Shown here: one piece after another, positions 37,593 to 48,430 of the stretch | Layout of the letters: each line of letters begins with the position of its first letter | Position numbering within the stretch: position 1 is the stretch's first letter | Source of the DNA: Acanthacorydalis orientalis | Lineage: Eukaryota; Arthropoda; Insecta; Megaloptera; Corydalidae | NCBI GenBank assembly: GCA_034766995.1 | Contig: CM068322.1 | Location: 6,821,589 to 6,885,588, forward strand | Length of the DNA stretch: 64,000 nucleotides | Direction of reading: 5' to 3' | Translations under genes and position numbers: made by a program | The notes under the pieces: model-generated | Seen by the model: only the letters and a program-made list of their open reading frames with translations | The model's database searches: none | Told to the model about the DNA's origin: nothing

Positions 37593-37593
<1 letters not shown>
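36665..37593 (-). mobile_element. mariner element with 27-bp TIRs, internally deleted (929 bp)
   Basis: The left end CGAGGTTAGACAATTAAGTA, then ATGCGAC, mirrors the right end (reverse complement CGAGGTCAGACAATTAAGTA, then ATGCGAC) with one mismatch in 27 bp. It sits inside a (TA)n tract; TA precedes the left TIR, and the right flank begins TG then TA, so one copy of the duplication has mutated. Coding strand is minus. It differs in TIR and protein from the element at 997 and from the Hsmar1-like copies. The near-identical TIRs suggest it is young. Confidence 0.95.
36721..37401 (-). CDS. internally deleted mariner transposase, frame intact, catalytically dead
   Basis: Continuous frame of 226 codons from MEQRNLEQRCAIKFCAQLGE (ATG at 37,399-37,401; an upstream in-frame Met at 37,440 would give 239). 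The N-terminal first HTH region is present (TYEKVLKVYGSDALSRSQVL, then RWHADFKKGRESVKDEAR). The protein then jumps to SKVKTMLICFFDSKGVVHKE. About 100 residues are missing in frame: the second HTH, the WVP linker and the block with the first catalytic Asp. The second Asp (WVLHHDNVPCH) and third Asp (PPYSPDMSPCDFFLF) remain with 34 residues between them. The C-terminus is complete (RWNKCIDAGGDYFEG). Usual length is about 340-350. It cannot catalyse transposition. If expressed it could in theory bind TIRs or pair with intact transposase, but that is inference. Confidence 0.85.
   Translation of the reverse strand: MEQRNLEQRCAIKFCAQLGETATETYEKVLKVYGSDALSRSQVLRWHADFKKGRESVKDEARNSKVKTMLICFFDSKGVVHKEFVPPGQTVNQVFYRNVLEKLRKRVLRVRPEIAKTWVLHHDNVPCHSAFSVSQFLTSKGIATLPQPPYSPDMSPCDFFLFPHMKKFVKGRHFDSVEDIQESVTRVLGEVPQEVFQNCYENWKTRWNKCIDAGGDYFEGDRSDVP

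Positions 37594-37595
<2 letters not shown>

Positions 37596-37637
<42 letters not shown>
37596..37637. repeat. (TA)n microsatellite between two mariners
   Basis: The remaining right part of the TA tract, only about 42 bp, separates two unrelated mariner copies. Confidence 0.95.
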
Positions 37638-37640
<3 letters not shown>

Positions 37641-38460
37641 TTCGTTTGATAAGTGTGGTAAAAGAGTAAGTTAAACACCGTTTTTTGGAAAAAAATCGAT
37701 TTTGTTTGTGAAAATAGTTTCCATTGGGGACTATACACTTAGTCCAGCGCGTTTTCAAAATACGCATTGACGGCGGCAATGACATCCTTCCCCTGACATC
37801 GTCGAGAATTTCTTTCCACCGAGTCCAATTTTCAAGTTTGGGAAGAGGAAGAAGTCACACGGAGCTAAGTTCAGAGAATAGAATGGATGAGGAAGCCTAA
37901 TTCGTGAAATTTTGCCATTGTGACAGTCGATTTCTGGGACGGTGCGTTGTCTTGGTGAAAGAGCACTATTTGTGCACCAATCTTGGCCATGTTTGTTTCA
38001 CTTCTTTCAAATGGTCTTGTAATGTCGTACAATAGATTCCTGTTATCGTTTTTACCTTCGTTCAGTAGTCGGTCAGAATGATTCCATGGGAATCACAAAA
38101 AACAGTGGCCATCACCTTCCCAGCCGACAAAACTATCTTTGCCTTCTTCGGCGTACTTTTTCCAGTTGTTGTCCGTCACTTTAACTGCTACTTCGACTCA
38201 GGTGTGTAGTGGTGGATCCATGTTTCATCCCCGGTGACGAATCGATAAAAAAAGGACTGCTCCATTTTTCCATTTTTTTCTATTTTTGCGGCAACTGCTA
38301 CAATGCTTGTTTCAAACATCTGTAGAACGTGAACAACGCGTCGCTTCTGGCTGAAATTTCGCCTTTGCTAGTTTGAAAAATGGTACATGATAACAGTTAT
38401 GTCATCAAGTGAATGGTAGCTCTATATCATAGAAATTTTCCAAACTTATCAAACGACCCA
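37638..38460 (-). mobile_element. second mariner element, decayed (823 bp)
   Basis: The left TIR TGGTTCGTTTGATAAGTGTG, then GTAAAA, pairs with the right end (reverse complement TGGGTCGTTTGATAAGTTTG, then GAAAA). TA lies at 37,636-37,637; the right flank reads AG, so that duplication has mutated. The minus strand holds a badly decayed transposase, and the N-terminal third is missing. It is a different subfamily from its neighbour and older. Confidence 0.88.
37680..38300 (-). pseudogene. mariner transposase remnant
   Basis: Minus-strand translation recovers FVTGDETWIHHYTPESK (first catalytic Asp), stops, then TPKKAKIVLSAGKVMATVFC, then DSHGIILTDY. Farther on are pieces around a second-Asp region with no intact QDNAPAH, then the C-terminal MRILKTRWTKCIVPNGNYF. 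Multiple stops and frameshifts. No N-terminal DNA-binding domain is recognisable. Confidence 0.8.
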
Positions 38461-38814
38461 AGTATATACCTTCAATGCGTTAAATTACGATAAATGTAAA
38501 CATTTTAAATGTTAACATTTTAAAGCATTTTGAAAGTTTAATTAAAAATTTATAAAAACACAAACAGTTACGAACGTTATGAAAACTTAACCTTGTTTTT
38601 CATATATCCTAAAAGAGAACAAACTAAATTAACTTGATTTTCCTTCATTCCAATAAATACTAAACTATACGAAACGCAGTAAATCTCGTAATTCCGAGTT
38701 TCGATCTATATATGTGCCAAGAATTAAGTAATAATCTGTTAATTAAAGGGTTAATATGTGTCAGAAACATAAACGACATGTAATAAACTTTCTCACGATC
38801 GAGTGCGAATACAG

Positions 38815-38815
<1 letters not shown>

Positions 38816-38859
<44 letters not shown>
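38816..38859. repeat. (TA)n microsatellite
   Basis: Pure TA array. Confidence 0.95.
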
Positions 38860-38860
<1 letters not shown>

Positions 38861-39120
38861 CGGGAAAGAGAAGGAAAAAAAGATATATGTAAGTTAAATA
38901 AGGAATCGAATAACATTTTCTTTCGACCGCAAACCTCAAAACGTAATAAAACATGTTGGTATATCGACAGATAAGAACGGCGACACCGCATGAAGAGAAA
39001 GAGTGAGACCCATTGTCCTTACTATCACTGTTCTGTAGACTTTATTAGCGACACTCAATCACTCAATATTTACTTTATAGAGGTGTATGGGAAAGCTGTA
39101 GAATTACAATTTTTTCTTTT

Positions 39121-39127
39121 ATATATT

Positions 39128-39179
<52 letters not shown>

Positions 39180-39200
39180 CGTGTATGTGTATTTGTGTGT
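39121..39200. repeat. (TA)n-(TG)n microsatellite
   Basis: TA array passing into TG-rich repeat. Confidence 0.95.
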
Positions 39201-39405
39201 ATAATGTATAGGAAGGTGTATTAGAATTTATAGTACATTGTTGTAATGCGAAAAATTGAAATAATCACAGTGAGTAAATTGGTACATGGTAACGAGACAA
39301 ATTTGTTGGCGTAGATATTGAGTCCTATAAAGTGTCTCGAATCATACAAATAAATCAAAAACCTTTCGATCAGAACGTGCAAGCATCGCTTTATTAATTT
39401 TACAT

Positions 39406-39510
<105 letters not shown>

Positions 39511-41006
39511 CATAAAAGTATACAAGTACTCGATCGCTATCTAAATTATGTGCAAACATTTTCGTTTGAAAAGAAATTTCTTAACATATTCGGGGACAAC
39601 ATTATTAGATTGAAGTCGTGCGTCGAAACTCACAAGTGTCTTACGAAACTAGAGAACATTTCAAGACCTGTAGATATTTTTTTATATCAGTTAGTATCCT
39701 TATATTTTTTTTGTAAAAAAAAATTGAAAGGCCACATCCGTTATGTCCCAGCAGACCACTGATTTCTGCAATCTGGGAGACTGTTCCAGTCGTCTAATGA
39801 TTTCTACAAAACACGCATGCATGTGTAATGGTTGATTCATTTGCTAATTTAAAAATAGTATTGTTAAGTGCTTACATATTTTTATTTAAACACTCGAATA
39901 CTGACAACAATGCCTATCTCAAGCCTCAGCGATATCTTTATTATAAATGGAATTTATTATCCACTTTTCTGGAACACTGAGAAGAAAACATGGCTCATTG
40001 TGGGACACAACATCATGATTCAATAATATAACACGTGTTATTCACGTTCAACATAACCAGAGCAGCTGCAACCGTTTTGTCCCTGGAGCACTTAAAGCAT
40101 AAGATGGCTTCACCCATCTTGTCCGCGAACGTCTTAATCTTTATTCCATTTTCTTAGTAATGAAATGATTTTGAAAGTATTTTTATTCCATTAAACATTG
40201 ATCTTATTCTGTTTTTTAACTTAAATTATATTAATATTGTCATTACAAAATTGAAACTTAGAAAATGCATGAGAATTTTGAAACTTGTTATTATCAAAAA
40301 ATGCTTATTGTAAAATGAGTGGATAAACCGATGAATAAGGAAGTATTCAAAAAAGTAGGAAAACGTTTAAGAGTTTAAAAATTTAAGAAGTTTAAGAGGA
40401 AAACGTTTAGAAGTTTATACAATAACTTAAAAAAGAGAAAAGCTACTTCTGTGAGACTTCTTAAAATTTTTGAAACAAATGATATTATAATATTTGTGAT
40501 GGTATAATTAGATTAATAATAAACGAAGGATCGTGAAAAGTGAGATTTGAATTTATAAATCAAATAATAGAAATCTGAAATAAAGTCGCTTAAAAAAATT
40601 AAAAGAAACATTATAGCTAAGATCATAATGGCAACAAACTAATCCGTGGCCTCTTAAATAAAAAAAAGGTTCATCCATAAAATAACAGAATTAATGGGAA
40701 AATGCAATTAAACAGAAGTAACAGAATTACAACTCAAGATTAAATATTCTGGAATTGAAATGAATCGTAAAATAAATTATAAAAAGAAAATGCAACAGTT
40801 TCATCACTAAAATCATTGAATGGAAGCCATTATATATTTGTATATATGTATATAATATATGAGGTTCCAAAGCAAATAATAGATCAAATAAGGGGAGCAT
40901 GAAATACATTATGGAGAAAATGCGATAGAAGTTATTAAAATTGGAAAATTGGAGCAGGCATTTATTCAGTAGTAGATTTTCAAAGGTTAAATATCAAAAT
41001 AATTTT

Positions 41007-41009
<3 letters not shown>

Positions 41010-41060
<51 letters not shown>

Positions 41061-41068
41061 ATGTATAG
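41010..41068. repeat. (AT)n microsatellite
   Basis: AT array followed by GTGTATGTATAG. Confidence 0.95.
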
Positions 41069-42861
41069 GCAATATTACAATTTTCATATACAATATATAT
41101 TTTTTGCAATTTACATTGATTTCATTTCTTTGGATTAACGTAACTCACGGAAAAAAGAGTTTATAAATTTATATCTATTTTGAATAATTTATTTAATTAT
41201 TGAAATTAAATCCGATATATTATATAAGATTTTAATTTTTTAATAAAAGTTTTGAAAGTATATGTGTTTTAACTATATTCTCGAAAATGTTATTGAAATA
41301 AGACCGAATATATATTTCTAGGTATCCAAAATGTTAGATTATATGAAAAATAAGCGGAAAGAATAATATAAGATACGTTAGTTGTAAAATTATTTTTTTT
41401 AAATCGTTCTACCGTACAACGAACATTATAACAGGAAATGTAAGACAATCGAACATTGGATTAGAAGAATTTTACTATATTAATTATTACTGTAAATTAA
41501 ATTATTCATAAATATATTACATTCACTTACTAATTTCATTTTTTATATATAGTAGGTTTAATCCGATCATAAAATATAACTCAGTTAAAAAATGTAACGT
41601 ATTTGATACCTGAATCTCAACTAATTTCTGATCAAATTTCAATACGACATAGAAGAGCTTAACCACCAAATTATTTAATCGCCTATCGGATTACACGTTC
41701 CGTTCTAATCTAATTTACTTTTACAAGATTCAGTAGTAGTTTTTATAAGGTACAATCAATTTGATATACACATTCACTAAAAAGTCTCTGTTTTTTTATA
41801 GTTTAAACGATCTTTTTTTACTTACTAAAACACGAAATCGTATTAAAATTGACAAGATGTCAAAAAATTTGAAATTTACTTAAGTATTATATTGAGTTAC
41901 ATAGATCAATGTTTATAAATATTAATTGAAAATTAATATATGTTGTTGCGTGATAAATATTGATTTTATGCAGATTATAAAATAAAAAAAACGTAAAGTA
42001 TTATTTTAATTCGATGAAAGTAAAGAATTAATACTACAGAGGAAATGTTGTAATAACTGAATGACGCATTGATATTACTAGTCAGATATGTCGCAATAAT
42101 TCTCCGATATTAATTTAAGAACACTTTTCACTAAAAGAAAAAGTATATTTTTATGAAAAAAAAATTAATATACATGTATTTGTATATATGATAATTATTG
42201 GCATCAATCTAGTTAATTTTTAAATAAAATCAGTTTATTAAAGTAATTTCTACTAGAAATGATTTCTAACTTAATATAATAAAAACATTATACATTAAAT
42301 ACATTTATTGCTAATTTTATTAACAGTAAAAAGACACTTTGTGATTTATCAATCAGTTTTCAACTATATATTGTGACATTGTTCTATTAAAAAAGTGCAT
42401 TAGAAAAGTTACTCTTTCATTTATTCCTTTATTTTTAATTTTTGATAAATAAGTCGCAGAGTTCATGTAATTCGTTCATTCGTTCGTAATTCGTTTCATC
42501 AATTAATTTGATTTCTTTATATTATTTATTGAACTGTTGAGACTTATTCTACTTCAGTAAGTCCGAATGTTAATTTGATCTAATAACACGCAATTCTTTA
42601 CTCCATAATCTTATAATTGTGTTTGAATCAGTAATCTCTTATAACTTGCTTCACATTTATGTACTTGGGTTTTTGTTGCATCCGGATTTAACTTATCAAA
42701 AGTTCTAGACGATTTTAACTAGTTTATTACTCGGGACAGTATTTTAGTCTTCCACCATACATTAGATAAAATTTAATTTTAAAGGTACATGTAAGAAATG
42801 AAAGTAAATTATTTTGCTTTACCTTTTGTTGCTAATAATTTGTTTTTATTCGGTCGTGGCG

Positions 42862-43700
42862 CACATCAGTATTTTACGCATGCTGATCTTTAGAGGAAAA
42901 ATCATTCTCTATGAAGATTTCTGGTAATTCACTACTAGAAGGAGAATCATTTTAGCCCTCTTTGTGGCAGTGGAACTACATTGGGAGGAAGTTGAGGCTT
43001 TGGTGAAAAACCTATCCAGAATGGACTGACTCTGTCCATTCGTTTTTAATTTGTAAAAGTAGGCAATTAGATTTTTCAAGCTAGCACATATGAACATCAG
43101 TCTTTTGAATTTATGGATGGAATTTCAGTTCACTTTAAACAAGTTCCGATGCACTTAACAAGCTGTTTAATTCTTTTTGTATAAAGTTTCTTAAAGTTAA
43201 AAATTGCCTGCTGGTCCATGGGCTGCAGCAAAGGCGTGGTGTTAGGTGATAGGAACATAATCTTTATGAAGTCATACTGAGACTTGGATACAAATTTAAG
43301 TTAGGGTCATGACCAGGAGAATTGTCAAAGAGAAGAAGCGCCTTGAGAGGGAAGTTATATTTAGTAAGATATTCTTTAATCGAGGGAGTAAGAACATCAT
43401 TGGCCCATACGATAAAGACCGCTAGCGACCCATGCCTTACTGTTCGACTGTCAATCAACCCCCAATACACTTTTTATTACTTTATGCTGCCTAAAAACAG
43501 GTGTAGTCTGTGAATGATACACGAGAAGAAACTTTAATTTGAAATCACTAGATGCAGTAGCCAGTAGCAATAATCTTAATTTGCCTTTCATGGGCTTATG
43601 TTCAGGTAATCTGGATTCTTCCTTTGTTATGTAAGTTCTTTTAAGCACTTTCTTCTAGAAGAGGCTAGTTAGGGTTGTTACTTTTCGTGATGAGCAATGG
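42862..43700 (-). pseudogene. Tigger/pogo-type transposase remnant
   Basis: DDE_1-type transposase of the pogo/Tigger group. On the minus strand in order: KRTYITKEESRLPEHKPMKG, KLRLLLLATASSDFKLKFLL, VYHSQTTPVF, then a frameshift and SNSKAWVAS. Next come PSIKEYLTKYNFPLKALLLF with DNSPGH, the second catalytic Asp region (normally LDNAPAH). Another frame gives NTTPLLQPMDQQAIFNFKKL, a hallmark of Tigger/Jerky-like proteins. A C-terminal tail with SILDRFFTKAST follows. Several frameshifts and stops break it. The N-terminal CENP-B-type DNA-binding domain and the TIRs are not recognisable, so only the distal part survives. Confidence 0.85.
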
Positions 43701-45364
43701 TTGATTTATGAAACCTGATCGTTGTGCGATTAGTTGTTTGCTGAGGCAGTCGTTCAGCGAGAATCGATTGTATTTGTTAATATAAATGAAAAAGACCAAG
43801 AAGTTAATTAACGTCCATTTTTTCTTATGAGATTTTTTTTCCTAGAATGTTTGAAAAACTTAAAGAAAAAATGAGAAATGTTTAAAAAATTTTATCTATA
43901 CAAATTACGATATGTTCATTAGAAATGTATCTTTATTTAATTTAATTTACATTCAATAACATATTAAATCCAATAATTTTGAAACAATTAACAAGAAAAA
44001 TTGAATTTGAGACCATAAATTTATTTCTCTTTAAGAAAGAAATACTAAAAGTATTAGCAAAGAAACTTCGTCTTCATTAAATTAAGAATATGAATTTTTT
44101 ATTCTGTACGAAAAAAACAACACACTGCTATCGATAACAAAAAGAGTTTCCTCATCGTATGTTTTTTCCAATTCAAATATTTACCACGGCACGTTAAAAG
44201 TGGATAAATTTCCCTTCTTTTTCCTTCTTCTCACCAATCTATCGTTCTATCTTTCCAGTTTCACCGTACGTCCATTCGTATCTGTTTAACTTCATTTATT
44301 GACTTGGGGTTTTCGATCATTAATTCGTTTTAATTGAAACGTGATTTTTATTTTTGTCGCGGTATTAAATTTTATTGTTATCATTATTCTCGTTCAAGCA
44401 AACACGGTGTATTTTTTTAATCAAATTCAGGTCTCTAATCATCGATTGTTTCCTTTTTTTATTTATTATCAGATATAAAAGTGTCGAGAATTAAGTTATA
44501 AAAATGAGTTTTTCCCGCCGTACGCCGTTTAGTTTTTCATTACGACGTAATAATACCGTGATAAAAGTTCATGGAACGAATTATGATAAAATTAAATTAG
44601 GACAGAATGAAGCTACATAATGTAGCTTTATAACTACGCACTGTGTGTTGAAAATGCGCACGGATTGTAGGGCCCGAATGACGGATAAACAGCATCTATG
44701 CGAAGAGAAAAATGTACATCTGTTAATAAGTTTATTTGTTTTGATGAGCTCATATTTTTTATAACCATTGGCTGTGAATTGTTATTAACTTCTTGTTATC
44801 AGTCGAACATTTACAAGATATTTTTGTATGAAAAATAGTGTTTCCAGTTTTTCAATGACTAATCATTATAAAAAAAACGTGAGATGAAACTACAGTTCAT
44901 CCAGTTGAATTTTCTTTTCATAAAAATAAACAATATATTCACAAATGCAACTTAAATCAAAATACATATTATAATTTTATTATCAATAAAATCGAAGAAG
45001 AGTAAAATATTATTAATAAATAGAAACGTAATTGATTGGATGTCTGAACGATAACAATTTTCAGTTATTATAATTTAATAACGAAAGAGAAATTTTATTA
45101 TAAAAGTATTGTTTAGTGTAATATCACAGCTTACATGTGGAACATATGCTTGTGTAACTTGGGAACGTTCAGATGACCATAACCGATTTCTTTTCACGTG
45201 TCGAATGTGAATTATATCAATAGTTAAATGTTCTCTGACCAATCAGTTAAAATTAGGGTAATGTATGAAAACCGTACTACGTTAAAAGTGATAGACATAA
45301 TGGTTGTAACAAACTGTAATCGGTGAATTACTATGAAATATTATTAAAAAAAATAAATTTTAGA
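43701..45364. other. AT-rich stretch, no gene seen
   Basis: A modestly GC-richer patch at about 44,500-44,710 (CCCGCCGTACGCCG, GGGCCCGAATGACGG) has no coding frame. It may be regulatory. Confidence 0.4.
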
Positions 45365-45720
45365 CAATATAATTCTGGTTCAGTGGTTAAATTTATTTTC
45401 ACAAATAATTTTTCACTCATCCTAAAAACTGAAAAAAACATTTCTAATCAAAAATGTTCTATAAACGAGTATTGATCATTTTTTATTACTACTTATGCAC
45501 ATGTCGATGGAATTATCATCTTCAAAGATTTTTCTATACCTTATAGTACCTTAACTATGATGGAATTTCTATCAAAATACGTATAAGAAGCAATCAAAAA
45601 TGATCAATAATTAATTATTGAACATTTATGATCAAAAAAAATTTTTTTTTAGTTTATTAGATAAGTAAAAAAAATATTTATGAGCATAAATTTTGTGTAA
45701 AACTACTTGACTTAATTTAA
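45365..45720. repeat. foldback (MITE-like) repeat, best-preserved copy
   Basis: The left arm (about 45,450-45,540) reads TCTAATCAAAAATGTTCTAT, TATTGATCATTTTTTATTAC, then CTTATGCACATGTCGATGGA. The right arm (about 45,558-45,650) is its imperfect reverse complement: TGATGGAATTTCTATCAAAA, AGAAGCAATCAAAAATGATC, then AATAATTAATTATTGAACAT. The arms pair over about 80 bp around a short centre (CATCTTCAAAG). The outer arm at 45,375-45,450 (TTTTCACTCATCCTAAAAAC) is found, inverted, at 57,930-57,985. No coding capacity. The target duplication is not obvious. Confidence 0.7.
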
Positions 45721-46820
45721 TCTTAAATTAAATATAATGGAACAAATACTGAATTATCTGAATAACTCCTAAGTATTATTCAAAATATTTTTTTTATAAT
45801 CGATTTATCAAATTCATACAGTAAAATATTGCTTTTTTATCATTCTTGTCAAATATCTTTTAATTCTATAACTATCTTTTATTAATAGTAGAATTAGTTT
45901 GTAAACAATTATAAAGAGGCGAGTTAGTCATGGTAAATCACTGTCGCTGAGATAAATAAATATTAGCGAATAAATATTGAATTATAGCTGTTCAAATGCG
46001 ATTTCTAACGTAGAAACTACACTAGTAATATTTTCTATAAAAGGCACATTATTATTTTCAAACCAGAATAACATGTATTTTATTTCAAATTATTTTTGAT
46101 ATATATTTGGCAGCAAAACAACACATATATCATTCAACTTTACACATTATCACTCAACGGCGTATAAAAATTAAATAATATTTCTGTTTTACTAATTATA
46201 ATCTCAAAAATCTGATAATTATTTTAATAACAAAATTAAAAACTAACGTCGATAAATTGATTAAAACAAAACTTATTAATAAACTGGGATTAACTCTAAT
46301 TCTAACATATCATTCTACTAACTTTAACAACCATGATAAGATTTGAGGGAATATATGTGAAAAATGCGTCATTTTTATTCAAAAACGTTGGTCAAAATAA
46401 ATAATAATTAAATTTTTTGTTTTTCTATTTTAAATATAAAAACCGAACGACACTATAAAAAAAATGTAGTAAAATAATTATAGTAATTTATAATAGTAAA
46501 ATCAGTCATTAGTCTACAATATGGAAAAATTGACGCAATGATTCTTTGTGTCTAAATAGAATTAATTAGTTATCTATAGAAAAATATCTTCAGGAATATG
46601 TTCTTTTAACAAATGCTTTTAATTGGCTCTAGTTTAGTTGAACTCTACTTTTATAGGTTGGGTTTTTTTTAAATTTATCGATCAATAGAACAAATTTATA
46701 TTTAATGAATGTAGAACAAACTGTTTTTTTGAAAAAAAAAAACAGATGGTGGATTTCACCATTCCGTTTCATCAAACGTGCTCAAGAAGTAATTTAGGAA
46801 AACACATATTTTTAATTAAG
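45721..46820. other. AT-rich stretch, no gene seen
   Basis: No recognised signal. Confidence 0.5.
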
Positions 46821-46823
46821 TAG

Positions 46824-46865
<42 letters not shown>

Positions 46866-46909
46866 CGGTTTATATATATATATATATATATATAACGGTT
46901 TATATATAA

Positions 46910-46940
<31 letters not shown>

Positions 46941-46960
46941 ACGGTTTATATATATATATA
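46824..46960. repeat. compound (TA)n array with repeated ACGGTT insert
   Basis: TA blocks are separated by ACGGTTTA (and once ACAGTTTA) at four to five places. The last ACGGTTT is part of the left end of the adjoining mariner, so the insert unit looks like a TIR fragment that was copied into the growing microsatellite. Confidence 0.9.
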
Positions 46961-47456
46961 ACGGTTTTTGTTTTCTGAATTCTGACCATAATTTTCTTTA
47001 AGAAGTGTCATTTCTTCATGTTCATTTTAATATTATTTTAAAGTCCATGTTCGGTTTGTATTTTGGTAACATTGACTTTGCTTTTTTTATTAATTTTACT
47101 TCAAATTGGGGTATTGAATTACAAATGGAAAAGAAGCAAATAAGAGTATTTTTTTGTATGAATTCGAAACGGGTGATAAAGCAGCAGAAACAGCTCGTAA
47201 ACTAACCGATGTTTTTGGTGTGGGTAGTGTTAAAGATCGTACTGTAAAATGGTGGTTTCGTACTGGGGATGAGAGCCTTGAAAATGAAGAGGGTAGCTGT
47301 CGTCCTTCTACAGTTCATAACAACGAACAAGGCGTTATTTGAATCGGAACCACGCAAAAAAAATCCAGAGCTTACACAAAAATTAGGAGTTAGTCATCCA
47401 GCAGTTCTGGATCACCTAAAACCACTTAAATTAAAAATGTATGTCTATCAACCTAA
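46961..47456 (+). mobile_element. Hsmar1-like mariner deletion derivative, copy D, left TIR merged with microsatellite
   Basis: Begins within the left end (ACGGTTTTTGTTTTCTGAAT) and continues with the shared leader. The outer about 18 bp of the left TIR is replaced by TA repeat. The right end is shortened to ATGTATGTCTATCAACCTAA, with TA at 47,457-47,458. The truncated transposase gene starts at ATG 47,125 (MEKKQIRVF) and needs frameshifts. The frames contain YEFETGDKAAETARKLTDVF, RTVKWWF, RTGDESLENEEG, then PELTQKLGVSHPAVLDHLKP. Both HTH units are thus recognisable and the DDE domain is deleted. Confidence 0.87.
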
Positions 47457-47700
47457 TATATTAAGGAAATCAATAACAGAAATGATAAATAATGATTTAT
47501 ATTTGATTTATGTATAATGCATTAAAACGATCTGTAAAACAATACGGAACAAGCGTATATATTTTTCGAAAAAATAAAACTTGAATTTGGTTTACAAATA
47601 TGTATTCATAGAAACACAGACGAAAAAAATTACATCAAATAAAAAAAATTCATGAAAACACGACCATCCTCACACGGTAATCAGAAACGAAAATGCGTTG
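47457..47700. other. AT-rich spacer, nothing recognised
   Basis: Short sequence between the mariner copy and the GC-richer island. Confidence 0.45.
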
Positions 47701-47705
47701 TGGAA

Positions 47706-47790
47706 GAAAAAAAGAATCGAACCGACGACCATTCGACACGTAATTGCAAACTCTATTATTGCGATTCCTCCCTTAACTACTGCCGCTATC
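47706..47790 (-). repeat. possible tRNA-derived SINE head or tRNA pseudogene
   Basis: On the minus strand GGTTCGATTCT (47,713-47,723) is a near-perfect pol III B box, followed by a T run. TAGTTAAGGGA (47,769-47,779) is an A-box-like string. ACG at 47,739-47,741 sits 15 nt before the B box, the usual anticodon spacing. The acceptor and T stems do not pair and the D-side is too long, so this is not a working tRNA. Low certainty. Confidence 0.25.
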
Positions 47791-48430
47791 AGCGAGCAGC
47801 ACTTCTCTGCAATCTAAAAACCCTCGTTCGCAATAAAAGCAAAACTGTAGCAAACGTTCGGCACGCGGCGTTTAAATAAAATATCTTGCAAAACCAGCAC
47901 TTAAAACGGGAACAAAATAAAGATGAAGTCAAGCATCAACAGAGCAGCGCGAAGGGGGTGCAAGCCACTGCCAGCGCGCCAGTGCCTGTCCTGAACCGGT
48001 TCGGTCGTCGTCATCCTGTTCGTCTATGAACAGAAATTTGGATGATCGTCGAAGTCGTTGTCGTATTCTTCATTATGACCGTTTTATAGACACTGGCGTA
48101 GCTCAGGGGGATTTTTCTTTATTACTTTTCAGCCAATCGTGACACTGATTGAGATTTCAATGACCAAGCGAACATTCGATGGACGCAGTTGAAACGGAAA
48201 AAAATTGTTAGTGTGTCAGGACACGCGACGACGACCGGGGAAGATTATTGATTGCCGTCGTGGGTGGGCGTTCGATCGAAACGAACGATGAGTATTTTTC
48301 ACATTTTCTAAAAAAGAAAATAATATAAAAAATATGTCTTTTCGGTTGAATCGTAGTGTTAGAGAACTTCGATAACGACGATGGACTTTCGCCGAGAACA
48401 TATCGTCGTTTACATCAGTTTACAAGAAAT
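47791..48430. promoter_or_regulatory. CpG-rich island; possible promoter/5' region
   Basis: High CpG relative to flanks (AGCAGCGCGAAGGGGGTGCA, CCAGCGCGCCAGTGCC, CGCGACGACGACCGGGG). CACTGGCGTAGCTCAGGGGG at about 48,102 resembles the ends of some hAT-type elements, so a transposon contribution is possible. No coding frame has a recognisable domain. The call rests on composition. Confidence 0.3.

Noticed and set aside
39900..40140. Protein-like stretch RAAATVLSLEHLKHKMASPI as a gene fragment
   Set aside because: It is open for only about 35 codons and matches no family I can name. The evidence is too weak to list as coding.
48102..48160. GTAGCTCAGGGGG as a tRNA A box
   Set aside because: No B box at the right distance downstream and no cloverleaf. 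It more closely resembles a transposon terminus.
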